Source: JAAUTT01 sp963846585 (GTDB taxonomy: Bacteria > Bacteroidota > Bacteroidia > Bacteroidales > JAAUTT01). From it: a stretch of DNA of 64,000 bases. The DNA lies in assembly GCA_963846585.1 (NCBI GenBank), contig CAWJWO010000015.1, positions 248,001-312,000 on the forward strand. Reading direction: 5' to 3'. Both the position numbers and the translations under genes were made by a program. The first letter of the stretch is position 1, and every line of letters starts with the position of its first letter. Positions 34,444-43,861 of this stretch are shown one piece after another. A model generated the notes under the pieces. It saw only the letters and a list, made by a program, of their open reading frames with translations, was not told where the DNA came from and searched no databases.

Positions 34444-35853
34444 ATGAGTTTAATAACACCATCCATAATTGCGTTTATTTTTATGATAAAACCAAAGATT
34501 CAACCTTTTGTAATTATATTTTTAAATATTTCAGTTTTATTAAATGTTTCAGTTTGGTCACAGGATAATAAACAATTAAAGGAAAAAACAGATTCACTTA
34601 TAGAACAGCCCTGGAATGTTCATTATCAGCAGACGGTAATCGGTCAGTATCATCCGCCTTTTTATGCGTTATATTCCGGTACAAACAGCTTAAAAAATAA
34701 CGTTTATGAATACGATCCTTCTCTTAGTTCTACCTTATTTTTTGGAGTTAAATTAGGGAAAAGGGCACAGGTGCATTTTGATCCGGAAGTTTCAGGGGGT
34801 TCAGGTTTTTCCTCTATTACAGGTATCGCAGGGTTCCCAAATGGTGAGATTTACCGGGTTAGCAGTCCCAGTCCCCATATTTATGTAGCAAGGTTATTTT
34901 TACGGCAAATAGTTCCACTATCTACTGAAACAGGTAAATATAATAATGATGCACAGGACCAGGTAGCGTGTAATGATCCATTATCATATATCGCAATAAC
35001 AGCAGGCAGGTTCAGCCTTATGGATTATTTCGATAAAAATGCCTATAGCCACGATCCACGGTCCCAGTTTTATAATTGGGCGCTTATGGGAAATGGGGCC
35101 TGGGATTATGCTGCAAACACGAGGGGTTATACCTACGGTATTGCCATTGAATTGATAAAGCCACGGTGGACATTACGCTTTGCCTCTGTTACCGTACCAA
35201 CAGTAGCAAATGAATCTGTAATGGATCCGCAAATTTTGCATTCACGTGCTGATAACCTTGAATTTGAATATCCGTACAAATTAGGCAGTAAAAACGGAAC
35301 AATCCGTTTAGTGTCATATTTGAACGAGGCACACATGGGCAATTACCGGAAAGCAATCGAATGGGGTATAAAAAATGACACAACTCCCGATATTACAAAA
35401 GTTGAAGCTGAAGGCAGGACTAAATTAGGATTTGGGATAAATATTGAACAGGAACTTAGTCCTGATATCGGTTTTTTTCTAAGAACAGGATGGAACGACG
35501 GTCAGAATGAAACCTGGGCCTTTACGGAAATTGACCGTACTTTTAGTACAGGCATCAGTATTTTAGGTGAAAATTGGAAAAGAAAAGATGATATTCTTGG
35601 CATTGCAGTTATTATTAATGGCCTCTCCGCTGCACACCGCGATTACCTGAAATCCGGGGGATATGGTTTTATCATTGGTGATGGTAATTTGAATTATGCA
35701 ACTGAAAATATATTTGAATGTTATTATTCATATAAATTAAAAGGTTATTCTTTATGGATTAGCCCAGACTACCAGTTTGTCCTTTATCCTGCTTATAATA
35801 AAGACCGAGGTCCGGTGAATATTTTCGGAATCAGGGTACATATCGAACTGTAA
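34444..35853 (+). CDS. OprB-type carbohydrate porin
   Basis: About 469 residues with a signal peptide (FVIIFLNISVLLNVSVWSQ). Family marks include NVHYQQTVIGQYHPPFYALY at the N-terminus, HFDPEVSGGSGFSSITGIAG, AITAGRFSLMDYFDKNAYSH and FYNWALMGNGAWDYAANTRG, then repeated amphipathic strands ending PVNIFGIRVHIEL. These are typical of OprB-like 16-stranded porins for sugars or other small solutes. It follows the Feo block but has its own -7-like element, so a role in iron uptake is not implied. Confidence 0.85.
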   Translation: MSLITPSIIAFIFMIKPKIQPFVIIFLNISVLLNVSVWSQDNKQLKEKTDSLIEQPWNVHYQQTVIGQYHPPFYALYSGTNSLKNNVYEYDPSLSSTLFFGVKLGKRAQVHFDPEVSGGSGFSSITGIAGFPNGEIYRVSSPSPHIYVARLFLRQIVPLSTETGKYNNDAQDQVACNDPLSYIAITAGRFSLMDYFDKNAYSHDPRSQFYNWALMGNGAWDYAANTRGYTYGIAIELIKPRWTLRFASVTVPTVANESVMDPQILHSRADNLEFEYPYKLGSKNGTIRLVSYLNEAHMGNYRKAIEWGIKNDTTPDITKVEAEGRTKLGFGINIEQELSPDIGFFLRTGWNDGQNETWAFTEIDRTFSTGISILGENWKRKDDILGIAVIINGLSAAHRDYLKSGGYGFIIGDGNLNYATENIFECYYSYKLKGYSLWISPDYQFVLYPAYNKDRGPVNIFGIRVHIEL

Positions 35854-36054
35854 CCGGTAACTGTTTATTCTTTTGAATCTCGAAAAAATCAAAATTATAT
35901 TTTATAAAAAACATATTTCATTGATAAAAGGAGGTTAATAAACTCAAAGAATTAATATACTTTTACAAAAAAAACAAACAGTGATAAAAATTCAATTAAT
36001 ACCTGAAAGGGAATCGCTGATTTTTGAGAATATATTAACATAATTACCGAAAAA

Positions 36055-36510
36055 ATGGGTAAAGCTCACGAAACATCAAGTAAAAAGGAAGTACGAATTA
36101 AAAAAGAAAAAAAAAGGCTTGAAAAGGAGAAAAAAAGATTGAACAGGAAAGATGGCAAAGTTGCCAGCAATTATGATGATATGATAGCTTATGTGGATGA
36201 ATTTGGAAACCTGACAGATACGCCACCTGATTTATCCCAGAAGAAAATAATAAATGCAGAAGATATTGAAACCAGTGTTCGAAGATCTGCAGCTACTGAT
36301 AGTAATGATTCTATAAGGAAAGGAATTGTAACTTTTTTTAATGATTCAAAAGGATTCGGTTTTATTAAAGATTCTTCAACTCACGAGGATTTTTTTGTTC
36401 ATATAAACGGGTTGATTGAATCAATTAAAGAAAATAATAAAGTAACTTTTGAAATTGTGAGAGGCCCTAAAGGATATAATGCCGTTAATGTAAAAATCGA
36501 CAGGGAATAA
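36055..36510 (+). CDS. cold-shock-domain protein with a basic N-terminal extension
   Basis: A 151-residue protein. Residues 1-30 are a Lys/Glu-rich coiled region (KKEVRIKKEKKRLEKEKKRL) and ~30-85 a linker. Residues ~86-151 are a cold-shock domain with RNP1 (KGFGFIKD) and RNP2 (DFFVHI). It binds single-stranded RNA/DNA. The extension is common in Bacteroidota relatives of the 63-residue CspA at 40139. The start fits a gene 201 bp after the porin; the gap holds no recognisable feature except an A/T-rich leader. Confidence 0.9.
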   Translation: MGKAHETSSKKEVRIKKEKKRLEKEKKRLNRKDGKVASNYDDMIAYVDEFGNLTDTPPDLSQKKIINAEDIETSVRRSAATDSNDSIRKGIVTFFNDSKGFGFIKDSSTHEDFFVHINGLIESIKENNKVTFEIVRGPKGYNAVNVKIDRE

Positions 36511-36574
36511 TTGGATTTATTCCTCAGGTATTGTAATTTTAGTTGTTGTTTAATTAAACTGTAATATATTTTTT

Positions 36575-37411
36575 ATGTTGAATATATTTAATAAATCATA
36601 TCCATTTAATGATGATTTAAAGCATAATACTAAAATTATTTTTTTTACCAGTATAGGAGTTTTTATTTTTTTGCTTCTTTTTCAGCCATTTGACATAAAT
36701 ACTCTGCCTACCAAAGAAAAATTTCAATTATTATCAGGTTTCGGTATTATTACTTTTTTATCACTTAGCCTTAATTTACTGATTATACCCAGCCTGTTTC
36801 CAAAAGTTTTTTCTACATCAAAATGGAATATCAGAAAAGAGATAATCTGGAATTTATGGATTTTGTTTACTATACTCGTTGGTTATTTTTTTCTCAATAA
36901 TGCTCTGGGTGTAACGAAATTTGGGTTTAACCTGGTTATTAAATTATTATTAACGGCTGTAATTCCTATAACTGTATTAATTATTGTTAACCATAATACA
37001 ATTTTACGATCGCACTTAAAATTGGCTGATGAATTAAGTAAAAAGCTTAAAGATAATAAGTTAATTCAAGAAAAGATTATTTATTTTGATTCGGATTATC
37101 AGAAAGACAGCCTGGCAATAAAAGTAAGTTTATTATTATTCATCCGGTCTGCAAATAATTACATAGAAGTATTCTGGAAAGAAGGAGATAACATTAAAAA
37201 TAAAATGGTGAGATGTAGTATGATACATGCTGAAGAAATTCTTAAAGAGCACAAGTTTATTTTTAAGTGTCACCGCTCATATATTGTTAATTTAAACTAC
37301 ATCGAAAGAATTGAAGGAAATCTTCAAGGTTACAAGCTATTTTTTGAAAACATAAATTTCTCCGTTCCGGTATCTAAAAACTTAGTTAACAGGTTACAGG
37401 AATTAATTTAG
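36575..37411 (+). CDS. membrane-anchored LytTR transcription factor
   Basis: A 278-residue protein with four transmembrane helices in the first half (IIFFTSIGVFIFLLLFQPF, FGIITFLSLSLNLLIIPSLF, IWNLWILFTILVGYFFL, FNLVIKLLLTAVIPITVLII). A short coiled linker then leads to a LytTR DNA-binding domain (IRSANNYIEVFWKEGDNIKN; HKFIFKCHRSYIVNLNYIER; FSVPVSKNLVNRLQELI). There is no receiver domain, so signalling probably comes through the membrane part. Targets are unknown. Confidence 0.85.
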   Translation: MLNIFNKSYPFNDDLKHNTKIIFFTSIGVFIFLLLFQPFDINTLPTKEKFQLLSGFGIITFLSLSLNLLIIPSLFPKVFSTSKWNIRKEIIWNLWILFTILVGYFFLNNALGVTKFGFNLVIKLLLTAVIPITVLIIVNHNTILRSHLKLADELSKKLKDNKLIQEKIIYFDSDYQKDSLAIKVSLLLFIRSANNYIEVFWKEGDNIKNKMVRCSMIHAEEILKEHKFIFKCHRSYIVNLNYIERIEGNLQGYKLFFENINFSVPVSKNLVNRLQELI

Positions 37412-37561
37412 CTGGCGTTTCAGGAAAATGTAATATCCCATTAGCAATTTTTTGCCATTCTTTATTGACCCCTAAAACGAAAATATTCATCCCTAAAGGC
37501 TGTTTTGACACCTTTATTCCCCTGTTTAACCCTATTATTTTTTTAAGGTTTACGTTAGAAA

Positions 37562-37569
37562 TAATTTTG
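37562..37569 (+). promoter_or_regulatory. -7 element (TAATTTTG) before nitronate monooxygenase
   Basis: A TAnnTTTG match 24 bp before the ATG at 37594. Confidence 0.35.
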
Positions 37570-37593
37570 CCTTTAGTTAATTAATATTTATAT

Positions 37594-38712
37594 ATGAATA
37601 CGTTTCGAATAGGGGATTTACGGCCTAAATTGCCGATTATTCAGGGAGGAATGGGTGTAGCTGTTTCATTGTCAGGATTGGCATCTGCTGTAGCCAATGA
37701 AGGTGGAATAGGAGTTATTTCTGCGGCAGGAATAGGAATGAATGAGCCTGACTATAATAAAAATTTCCGTGAAGCAAATAAAAGGGCATTGAAGAAAGAA
37801 ATCCAAAAGGCGAGAAATCTTACTAATGGTATCCTTGGCATAAATATTATGATGGCTCTTACTGATCATGAGGACCTTATCAAAATTGCACTGGATGAAG
37901 AAATAGATATTATAATTATGGGAGCCGGTTTGCCTCTGAAGATTCCAGCCATGATAAACGAATCAGGCCGTAATAATCACCATACTAAACTGGCGATTAA
38001 AGTATCGTCAGCAAAAGCAGCTAAGCTTATTTTTCAATACTGGGAAAATAAATATAACATAATTCCTGATGCCGTGGTAATTGAAGGGCCTTTAGCCGGA
38101 GGACATCTTGGCTTTAAAAAAGAAGAACTTCTTGGTGAGGTAATTCCATTACATAAACTAATAGAAGAAACAGTAAAAGAAATTAAATATTTTGAGGAAA
38201 AATTTGGTAAAGAAGTACCAACTATTGCAGCAGGAGGTATATATACAGGCGGAGATATTTATAACATTTTAAAGGCTGGAGCTAAAGCGGTAAAATTAGG
38301 TACCAGATTTGTAACTACATACGAATGTGATGCTTCACTTGAATATAAAGAGTCTTACCTTAATTGTAATGATAAGGATATTATAATCATTAACAGTCCT
38401 GTAGGATTACCCGGAAGAGTGATCAAAAACGATTTTGTAGACCAAATTCTAATGGGCAACACAAAGCCTTTTAAATGTGTATGGAATTGCCTGGCAACAT
38501 GCAATTATAAAGAGGCTCCGTATTGTATTGCACAAGTGTTATTTAATTCGGCCAAAGGCAAAATGTCCGATGGATTTGCTTTTGCTGGGGCGAATGCATA
38601 TAAGGCAACTAAAATTCAATATGTTTCGGAAGTGATAAATGAAATTGTAAGGGAATATAATATAGAATTAATACATCAAAAACAAAAAGAAGTTCCCTTG
38701 ATAACCGTTTAA
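37594..38712 (+). CDS. nitronate monooxygenase-family FMN enzyme
   Basis: A 372-residue TIM-barrel flavoprotein: LPIIQGGMGVAVSLSGLASA at the start, GGIGVISAAGIGMNEPDYN, VVIEGPLAGGHLGFKKEEL (conserved H of the active loop), IAAGGIYTGGDIYNILKAGA and KLGTRFVTTYECDAS (FMN phosphate-binding region). A later Cys-rich part (FKCVWNCLATCNYKEAPYC) is typical of the Bacteroidota/Clostridia group. It oxidises nitronates or acts as a related 2-nitropropane dioxygenase-like reductase. The physiological substrate is uncertain. Confidence 0.85.
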   Translation: MNTFRIGDLRPKLPIIQGGMGVAVSLSGLASAVANEGGIGVISAAGIGMNEPDYNKNFREANKRALKKEIQKARNLTNGILGINIMMALTDHEDLIKIALDEEIDIIIMGAGLPLKIPAMINESGRNNHHTKLAIKVSSAKAAKLIFQYWENKYNIIPDAVVIEGPLAGGHLGFKKEELLGEVIPLHKLIEETVKEIKYFEEKFGKEVPTIAAGGIYTGGDIYNILKAGAKAVKLGTRFVTTYECDASLEYKESYLNCNDKDIIIINSPVGLPGRVIKNDFVDQILMGNTKPFKCVWNCLATCNYKEAPYCIAQVLFNSAKGKMSDGFAFAGANAYKATKIQYVSEVINEIVREYNIELIHQKQKEVPLITV

Positions 38713-38781
38713 AAGTAATTTAGGCTTTAGGCTATCAGGAATTAGGAAATTAAACTTTTAAATTAAAATATAATATAATAT

Positions 38782-39792
38782 ATGATGAATACAGAAATTA
38801 ATGATCCGTCTTTATCTGACAGATCCTGGGAAAAAATGGTGATGAATTATAATAAACCCGATTTAAGAAAAAGTATATGGCAAATATGTAATTCACTTAT
38901 CCCATATTTGATAATGTGGTTCCTGATGTATCAGAGTTTGCGTTATTCATACTGGTTAACCCTGTTGTTGTCTATTATTGCCTGTGGATTTCTTATACGG
39001 ATGTTTATCATTTTTCATGATTGCGGGCATGGATCGTTTTTCAGGAAAAAACTGGCTAATGATACTGTCGGTATAATAATGGGTATAATGGCATTTACTC
39101 CCTACTACAAATGGCACACTGAACATAGGATACATCATGCAACTGCCGGTAATTTGGATAAACGTGGTATAGGAGATGTATGGACCCTAACCCTTGACGA
39201 GTATAAAAAATCTTCAAAAGGAATAAGATTTTTATACAGAGCATTTCGTAATCCATTCATCATGTTTAGTTTAGGACCAATAATAATTGTAATGTTCCTA
39301 AACAGAATAACAAGATCAGGAATGACTATGCAGGAAAAAAATAACGTATATTTTACAAATAGCATGATTATTTTAATGGCTGTATTAATGAGTTTATGGA
39401 TTGGTTTAAAAGCATATCTGCTAATTCAGTTACCGGTGATTTTAATATCGCATTCAATGGGGTTATGGTTATTTTATGTGCAGCATCAATTTGATGATGT
39501 TTCCTGGGAACGCAATAATGCATGGAATTATAAAACAGCAGCAATCCAAGGCAGTTCATTTCTTCGATTGCCTCTTATTTTTCAATGGTTTACAGGAAAT
39601 ATCGGTTTCCACCATGTTCATCACCTAAGTTCGAGGATTCCAAATTATAATTTATCCAAATGCCATTATGATAATGAGTTGTTTAAGGAAGTAAAACCTA
39701 TTAATTTATTTTCTTCCTTTAAAACATTTAAACTTAATATATGGGATGAGGTAAATCGCCAGATGACAAGTATCAGGCGGCTTTCTTTATAA
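38782..39792 (+). CDS. membrane fatty acid desaturase
   Basis: A 336-residue integral membrane di-iron enzyme with the three histidine boxes: HDCGHGSF (about residue 76), HTEHRIHHAT (about 112) and HHVHHL near residue 275. Four to six membrane helices (PYLIMWFLMYQSLRYSYWLT; FLLSLIACGFL-like) surround them. This is the DesA/omega-type acyl-lipid desaturase family. It needs O2, so the organism meets oxygen at least at times. Two adjacent ATG codons (38782, 38785) are possible starts. Confidence 0.92.
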   Translation: MMNTEINDPSLSDRSWEKMVMNYNKPDLRKSIWQICNSLIPYLIMWFLMYQSLRYSYWLTLLLSIIACGFLIRMFIIFHDCGHGSFFRKKLANDTVGIIMGIMAFTPYYKWHTEHRIHHATAGNLDKRGIGDVWTLTLDEYKKSSKGIRFLYRAFRNPFIMFSLGPIIIVMFLNRITRSGMTMQEKNNVYFTNSMIILMAVLMSLWIGLKAYLLIQLPVILISHSMGLWLFYVQHQFDDVSWERNNAWNYKTAAIQGSSFLRLPLIFQWFTGNIGFHHVHHLSSRIPNYNLSKCHYDNELFKEVKPINLFSSFKTFKLNIWDEVNRQMTSIRRLSL

Positions 39793-39871
39793 ATTAGTGC
39801 TTAGTGCTTAGTAATTAGTTCATAGAGTTTGTAAAATATTGGTCGAAAAACATAGAAATTTTTTAAACTTT

Positions 39872-40075
39872 ACGAATCCTCAAATAAATGCCAAGTTCAA
39901 TGCTTTCGAAGTCATAAAAAGCGCAGTTTACTTTAGTAAATGAGCATTTTTATGACGAGAATAACGAAGAAAGTTCCATGATACCTTTAAAGTCAATTAT
40001 TTTATCATGGGAGTTCGACAAAACCTTTAAAATCAATTATACCCTTGTCAAATTGGTATGTATTTGAGGATTCGT
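39872..40075. repeat. 204-bp structured element with 23-bp inverted ends in a 346-bp gene-free gap
   Basis: The ends ACGAATCCTCAAATA...CCAA (39872-39894) and its near-inverse (40053-40075) enclose an internal hairpin at 39910-39955 (GTCATAAAAAGC/GCATTTTTATGAC) and a direct repeat ACCTTTAAAnTCAATTAT (39983, 40023). The central TTTACTTTAGTAAA resembles the loop of the 121-bp elements. Confidence 0.65.
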
Positions 40076-40083
40076 ATATAAAA

Positions 40084-40108
40084 AAAGCCTCACTATTAGT
40101 GAGGCTTT
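40084..40108. terminator. bidirectional terminator between desaturase and cold-shock genes
   Basis: AAAGCCTCAC-TATTA-GTGAGGCTTT, preceded by an A-run and followed by TTAAT. A strong 10-bp stem between convergent genes. Confidence 0.85.
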
Positions 40109-40138
40109 AATAAAAATAAATGACCTATATAATATAAA

Positions 40139-40330
40139 CTACAATAGTTTAACATTTACGGCATTTAATCCTCTTTTACCTTCCTGAAGATCAAAAGTTA
40201 CTTCATCATTTTCTCTTACTTCATCGTTTAGTCCGGATACATGCACAAAATATTCCTTTTCTGATGCACCGTCTTTGATAAATCCAAATCCTTTAGATTC
40301 ATTAAAAAATTTAACTGTACCTTTATTCAT
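40139..40330 (-). CDS. cold-shock protein CspA family
   Basis: A 63-residue single cold-shock domain: GTVKFFNESKGFGFIKD (RNP1), YFVHVSG (RNP2) and LQEGKRGLNAVNVKLL. An RNA chaperone that melts structured mRNA. The long A/T-rich 5' leader is typical but no specific thermosensor is evident. It is divergent from the Nramp-UspA gene. Confidence 0.95.
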   Translation of the reverse strand: MNKGTVKFFNESKGFGFIKDGASEKEYFVHVSGLNDEVRENDEVTFDLQEGKRGLNAVNVKLL

Positions 40331-40420
40331 TGTTTTAATAATTAATTTGGCGCAAGTTACATAATGTTTTTATACTTTAAACCAAATTATTAATATTATT
40401 GTTTAAAAAATTATACAATT

Positions 40421-40452
40421 ATCAATTATCAATATTCAATAATCAATTAATT
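40421..40452. repeat. (ATCAATT)-type heptad tract abutting the nramp start
   Basis: Four 7-bp units (ATCAATT, ATCAATA, TTCAATA, ATCAATT) end 4 bp before ATG 40453. Earlier in-frame codons (from 40399) would just translate this tract. Confidence 0.75.
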
Positions 40453-42345
40453 ATGCCTGGAAATTCAACTATAGGGAGATCATTGCCAGAGGTATTTTCA
40501 TCTGTAAGAATTCCTCATAATGGAAGCATTTTAAAAAAGATGCTTGCATTTTTCGGACCAGCCTACATGGTGAGTGTTGGTTATATGGATCCGGGTAACT
40601 GGGCAACAGATATTGCAGGCGGAAGCCAGTTTGGCTATAAACTGCTTTGGGTGCTGTTAATGTCCAATATAATGGCTATATTATTACAGAGCCTTAGTTC
40701 CCGTCTGGGCATCGTGCGGGGACTTGATCTGGCCCAGGCTTCAAAAGAATCGTACCCGCCTTATGTTAACTTTATTTTATATATCCTTGCAGAAATAGCA
40801 ATTGCAGCATGCGATTTAGCAGAAGTTCTTGGTATGGCAATCGGCCTTCAGTTATTATTTGGAATTCCCCTGGTTTGGGGTGTAAGTTTAACCTTTCTTG
40901 ATACATTCCTGCTACTGTTTTTAATTAACAGGGGTATGAGGTTAATGGAGGCATTTATACTTGCACTTATAGCTATAATTGGCCTGGCTTTTCTGATTGA
41001 AGTAATAATTGCAAAACCACATTTTGGAGAAATAATAACAGGTTTTATCCCGGCGATTCCAAACAGCTCAGCATTATACATTTCAATAGGGATCATTGGT
41101 GCTACGGTGATGCCTCATAACTTATATTTACATTCTTCTCTTGTACAAAGCAGGAAATTCCAAAAAACAGCATTAAAAATTAAGGAAGCTATAAAATTTA
41201 ATTTTATCGATTCTATGGTTGCCCTCAATATAGCTTTTTTTGTAAATGCAGCCATTCTTATACTTGCAGCAGCAACTTTTTATAAAATAGGAATGTATGG
41301 GGTTTCAGAAATTAACGATGCTTACAAATTTTTACAACCATTATTAGGCAGTCATTGGGCCCCTGTATTATTTGCCATTGCTTTGATTGCATCCGGGCAA
41401 AGTTCTACACTTACCGGTACCCTCGCAGGACAAATAGTAATGGAAGGTTACCTGAATATTAGGATTCAACCATGGATAAGGAGGATGATGACCCGTTTAC
41501 TGGCAATTATTCCCGCGGTATTGACAATATTGTTTCTTGGCGAACGGTATACAGGTAAATTATTGGTATTAAGTCAGGTAATATTAAGTATGCAACTTGG
41601 TTTCGCAGTAATACCTCTTATACATTTTGTAAGCGACAAACAAAAGATGGGGGAATTTGTAATCGGGAAATACCTTAAAGCAGGTGCATGGCTAATTGCC
41701 GGCATAATTGTCCTCCTTAATGCGAGGCTTGTAGAACAGGAAATAAAGGAATGGCTAACTTCCGTTAATAACCCTGTATACATTTGGATTACAGTAGTAC
41801 CTGTTGCTATCGGAGCATGTTTATTACTTTTAATGATTACCTTTCGTCCGTTTATGCAGAAACTCATCACCAGGACTATCCGTTCACCACACAGAACTCC
41901 TGAACTTGGTGATATTACAACTAAGTCTACCTATTCACGGATTGCTATAGCATTGGATTTTAGCAAAGTGGACAGTGAGGTTATTCGGCATGCCTTATCT
42001 ATAAGTAAACCAGGATGTAAAATTTTAATTATCCATATAGTTGAAACTGCAGGAGCTATAATTTTAGGCAATGAAATAGATGATTTTGAAACACACCTCG
42101 ATAAAACTATTTTGGATAAATATCAATCGTTCATCCAGGAACAAGGTTTTGAAACAACAGTAGAACTAGGATTTGGGAATGCAAAATATAGTATACCTAA
42201 AATTGTAAACGATTTTGGGGCCGATCTTTTAGTTATGGGTGCACACGGACATGCCATGTTAAAGGATTTAGTATTCGGGACAACGGTTGATAAAGTCCGG
42301 CACAGGGTTCATGTTCCGGTATTTATAGTCAGAAGCCCTAAATAA
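40453..42345 (+). CDS. Nramp-family metal transporter fused to a UspA domain
   Basis: About 630 residues from ATG 40453. Residues ~20-470 are an Nramp transporter with the metal-site motifs YMDPGNWATDI and GATVMPHNLYLHSSL and eleven helices. Residues ~490-630 are a universal-stress domain ending GAHGHAMLKDLVFGTTVDKV...VPVFIVR, which holds an ATP-binding G-x-H-G-x(n)-G-T pattern. It takes up Mn2+ (or Fe2+) by proton symport. The fused UspA domain may gate transport by nucleotide. This fusion is seen in other Bacteroidota. Confidence 0.93.
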   Translation: MPGNSTIGRSLPEVFSSVRIPHNGSILKKMLAFFGPAYMVSVGYMDPGNWATDIAGGSQFGYKLLWVLLMSNIMAILLQSLSSRLGIVRGLDLAQASKESYPPYVNFILYILAEIAIAACDLAEVLGMAIGLQLLFGIPLVWGVSLTFLDTFLLLFLINRGMRLMEAFILALIAIIGLAFLIEVIIAKPHFGEIITGFIPAIPNSSALYISIGIIGATVMPHNLYLHSSLVQSRKFQKTALKIKEAIKFNFIDSMVALNIAFFVNAAILILAAATFYKIGMYGVSEINDAYKFLQPLLGSHWAPVLFAIALIASGQSSTLTGTLAGQIVMEGYLNIRIQPWIRRMMTRLLAIIPAVLTILFLGERYTGKLLVLSQVILSMQLGFAVIPLIHFVSDKQKMGEFVIGKYLKAGAWLIAGIIVLLNARLVEQEIKEWLTSVNNPVYIWITVVPVAIGACLLLLMITFRPFMQKLITRTIRSPHRTPELGDITTKSTYSRIAIALDFSKVDSEVIRHALSISKPGCKILIIHIVETAGAIILGNEIDDFETHLDKTILDKYQSFIQEQGFETTVELGFGNAKYSIPKIVNDFGADLLVMGAHGHAMLKDLVFGTTVDKVRHRVHVPVFIVRSPK

Positions 42346-42425
42346 ATTACTAATTACAAATGACAAATGACTGATGTGTTTGCGTTTAGTGGAAATTAAG
42401 GTTTAATCTTTTAATTTAAATACTG

Positions 42426-43388
42426 TCAATTATGTTGAAAAACCAAGCTAAGTTTATTAAAGTTAGCCGCGGCGTTTACAACTTTTCTAAAATCTTCAAA
42501 GTATTTAACCGGACAATTTATTTCTTTATAATATTCATCTATATTAATTTTTAACTTGTTGCCAGTAATTTCATATGTAGATGTGAAATTATAAATTTTA
42601 TCATCATCCCTTTTGTAATTATAATCCTTGTTAATATCATCAATGTTTTTTACAAAATATCCTTCAGGAATCTCAATCGTTATGGTTCTTTTATTTTCAT
42701 TATTATAATTGTTTTCGATATCAAATTTCCGTTCATCAGTATGATAAAGTTCATTTTGGGTTCCAATAAGTTCACCAACCTTAAATATAAAATTATTGCC
42801 GGCATTTTCAATCAAAGTATTAATACTTCCTTCCGAATGTACAATAAAAGGTTTGTCAATCAATGGAGTGTTTATTTCTGAGTTTTCGACCTTTATATAT
42901 TTAAAACTTCCATCCTTTACAAATTTCTTCATGTGCTTTTCAAGCAACTGATATTTTTTATCGTTGTTTAATATAGCATAATATGGCTGAATATTAACTG
43001 CGACATATCCTTTTAAGGTATCATCTATTTTGAAATTAATACTGTCAAAATTATTATTAATCTTTATTTCCACATTTAACACATCTGATGAAGATGTATA
43101 ATCAAATGGAGGTATAAATTTTACCTCTTGATTATCGTCACCGGTTAAATTAGTCGAATTTTTATCGATAATAAGGCAGTAATTGTTAGTAAAACAATAT
43201 GGGATCATTGGATACCTCAACAGGACATTTTCTGGTGATAAATAATGTTGGGTGGATGGAAAATAAAAAAGATAATTGGTTAAAAACCTGGGTGAAGAAA
43301 AGTCCTTATCAAATTCAAATTTAGTCCTATCCGAAGTAATACATAATTGGAAATTAATACCGGCCCTAGTGAATAATTCTGAATACAA
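42426..43388 (-). pseudogene. C-terminal part of a DUF3857/transglutaminase-like protein
   Basis: The open frame is bounded upstream by a TAA (43389-43391), and its first codon is TTG. It begins in the middle of a conserved domain: LYSELFTRAGINFQLCITSD, LTNYLFYFPSTQHYLSPENV and YPMIPYCFTNNYCLII. These are the end of the transglutaminase-like part and the C-terminal DUF3858-like beta domain (TIEIPEGYFVKNIDD) of large exported Bacteroidota proteins. The signal peptide, DUF3857 and Cys-His-Asp core are missing. Most likely 5'-truncated and non-functional. Confidence 0.6.
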
Positions 43389-43463
43389 TTAAAGCAAATT
43401 TAGGGAAAAAATTCTTTAGATAATTTAATTAATATTTCTTTGAAGGACAAACTAATTCTCATA

Positions 43464-43532
43464 TTGTCCCTTTAGGGACAAGATATCGGTAGAAAAATAT
43501 ATCAAGAATCCTTATAGTGCCGTTAGGCACTA
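43464..43532. repeat. two short REP-type palindromes
   Basis: TTGTCCC-TTTA-GGGACAA (43464-43481) and TAGTGCC-GT-TAGGCACTA-like (43515-43532), separated by ~33 bp. They lie immediately downstream of a REP-associated transposase remnant, as expected for RAYT-REP units. Confidence 0.65.
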
Positions 43533-43541
43533 AATATAAAT

Positions 43542-43800
43542 TTAGTATTCTATCGTTTTAAAAATGAACCTTTCATCAAATTCAATTTCAAATGTATTTA
43601 AAAACTCTTTGTATTCTTCTATGAATGATTTTTACTTATGGTGATATTCTTGTGCTAATATGTATTGAATTACTTGATTAATTTGCGATTTATTATAAGA
43701 AAATGCACCATAGTTACCAATATTTTGTTCATAACAGAACAAGAAAATTGCCTTTAAAGTAAAATATTTTTCAGCAACTCAAAAAAGGAATTGATTACCA
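43542..43800 (-). pseudogene. remnant of a REP-associated (Y1, IS200-like) transposase
   Basis: The minus strand reads GNYGAFSYNKSQINQVIQYI, LAQEYHHK, an in-frame TAA, then KSFIEEYKEFLNTFEIEFDE and RFIFKTIEY. This is the C-terminal end of RAYT/Y1 transposases (GAFSxSxSQI...YIxxQExHHxxxxFxEEYxxFL). The catalytic HUH and Tyr part is lost and the stop interrupts the rest. Adjacent REP palindromes support the origin. Confidence 0.65.
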
Positions 43801-43861
43801 TAAATTGGTTATAACTGCTTGCATGTTTCAGAACTAAGCACTAATCACTATGCACTATGCA

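Noticed and set aside
36055..36510. Cold-shock-domain gene as part of the porin operon
   Set aside because: A 201-bp gap separates them and no functional link is visible.
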